Shown here piece after piece: positions 14,086 to 14,539 of a DNA stretch of 14,539 nt; within the stretch, counting starts at the first letter, position 1, and the number at the start of each line of letters is the position of its first letter. A model generated the notes under the pieces. The model had not been told where the DNA came from. It made no database searches and saw only the letters and a program-made list of their open reading frames with translations. This DNA comes from Castellaniella sp. UBA6218 (GTDB lineage: Bacteria > Pseudomonadota > Gammaproteobacteria > Burkholderiales > Burkholderiaceae_B), in contig DISE01000029.1 in assembly GCA_002421865.1 (NCBI GenBank), forward strand, positions 1 to 14,539, given 5' to 3'. The position numbers were made by a program, and so were the translations under genes.

Positions 14086-14539
14086 ATGAACGAATCTTTT
14101 CCCCTGCGCCGCACTCACCCTGACGAATTGATCGTCGGCCTGGTGTCCGTGTCCGACCGGGCTTCGTCCGGTGTCTACCAGGATCAGGGCATCCCCGCCT
14201 TGCGGGACTGGCTGGGGTCCGCCTTGACGCGGCCGCCCCAAGTGGTCGCCCGGCTGATCCCGGATGAGCGGGCCGGCATCGCCGCCGCCCTGCGTGAACT
14301 GGTGGACGAGGCGCGCTGCGACCTGGTGCTGACCACCGGCGGCACCGGCCCGGCCCGACGTGACGTGACACCCGAGGCCACGCTGGACGTGGCGACCCGC
14401 GAGATGCCCGGCTTTGGCGAACAGATGCGCCAGGTCAGCCTGAAATTCGTGCCGACGGCCATCCTGTCGCGCCAGGTGGCGGTGATCCGCGAACTGCCGG
14501 ACCACGCCGCCCTGATCATCAACCTGCCCGGCCAGCCCA
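14086..14539 (+). CDS. mogA: MogA, molybdopterin adenylyltransferase (3' truncated by window end)
   Basis: Adenylates molybdopterin to MPT-AMP, the step before molybdate insertion by MoeA in molybdenum cofactor synthesis; a cytoplasmic enzyme. The frame stays open to the window end, with 151 of about 195-200 residues present. It matches E. coli MogA closely: LVSVSDRASSGVYQDQGIPA (19-38), LVLTTGGTGPARRDVTPEAT (80-99), then EMPGFGEQMRQVSLKFVPTA and ILSRQVAVIRE. The TTGGTGP loop binds the pterin/AMP. This separates it from MoaB, which lacks the VYQDQGIPAL form. An in-frame ATG at 14065 would add seven residues. 14086 is chosen because the candidate -10 at 14047 would leave 14065 almost leaderless; neither start has a ribosome site. 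It completes the molybdenum cluster. Confidence 0.94.
   Translation, partial: MNESFPLRRTHPDELIVGLVSVSDRASSGVYQDQGIPALRDWLGSALTRPPQVVARLIPDERAGIAAALRELVDEARCDLVLTTGGTGPARRDVTPEATLDVATREMPGFGEQMRQVSLKFVPTAILSRQVAVIRELPDHAALIINLPGQP

Overview
The window is GC-rich and densely coded, and it looks like a betaproteobacterial chromosome, most likely Burkholderiales/Alcaligenaceae-like. That placement is inferred from gene content, protein style and codon use, not from a search. No intergenic gap exceeds about 200 bases. No insertion sequence, CRISPR array, rRNA or phage gene is visible.

Bases 1-7435 are a biofilm-adhesin control locus on the + strand. It holds the C-terminal ~1550 residues of a giant RTX/type I-secreted adhesin (5' end outside the window), then a LapG-type periplasmic cysteine protease, then a LapD-type transmembrane c-di-GMP receptor with degenerate GGDEF and EAL domains. 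By analogy with the Pseudomonas Lap system, low c-di-GMP frees LapG to cut the adhesin's N-terminal retention module, and high c-di-GMP makes LapD sequester LapG. The LapG catalytic triad keeps the Pseudomonas spacing exactly. The LapD C-terminus is unusually short and ends about 78 bases before a tRNA-Arg(CCU) gene at 7513-7587.

Bases 7651-9869 are on the - strand: a YbaK-type Cys-tRNA(Pro) deacylase, a higBA toxin-antitoxin pair with a perfect operator palindrome inside its promoter spacer, and xerD, the chromosome-dimer-resolution recombinase.

Bases 9961-14539 are a molybdenum locus. A ModE-box-like inverted repeat precedes the tightly packed modABC molybdate transporter genes. Convergent to these lies a two-gene operon: an atypical SDR/epimerase-like protein overlapping modE by the ATGA junction. 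Divergent from that operon is mogA (molybdopterin adenylyltransferase), cut by the window end. ModC lacks the usual C-terminal molybdate-binding (TOBE/MOP) domain while ModE has two, so molybdate sensing appears to sit entirely in ModE.

No wholly new system is evident. The least-described pieces are the two unique sensory/lectin-like modules inside the adhesin, the shortened LapD EAL domain, and the SDR protein locked in an operon with modE.
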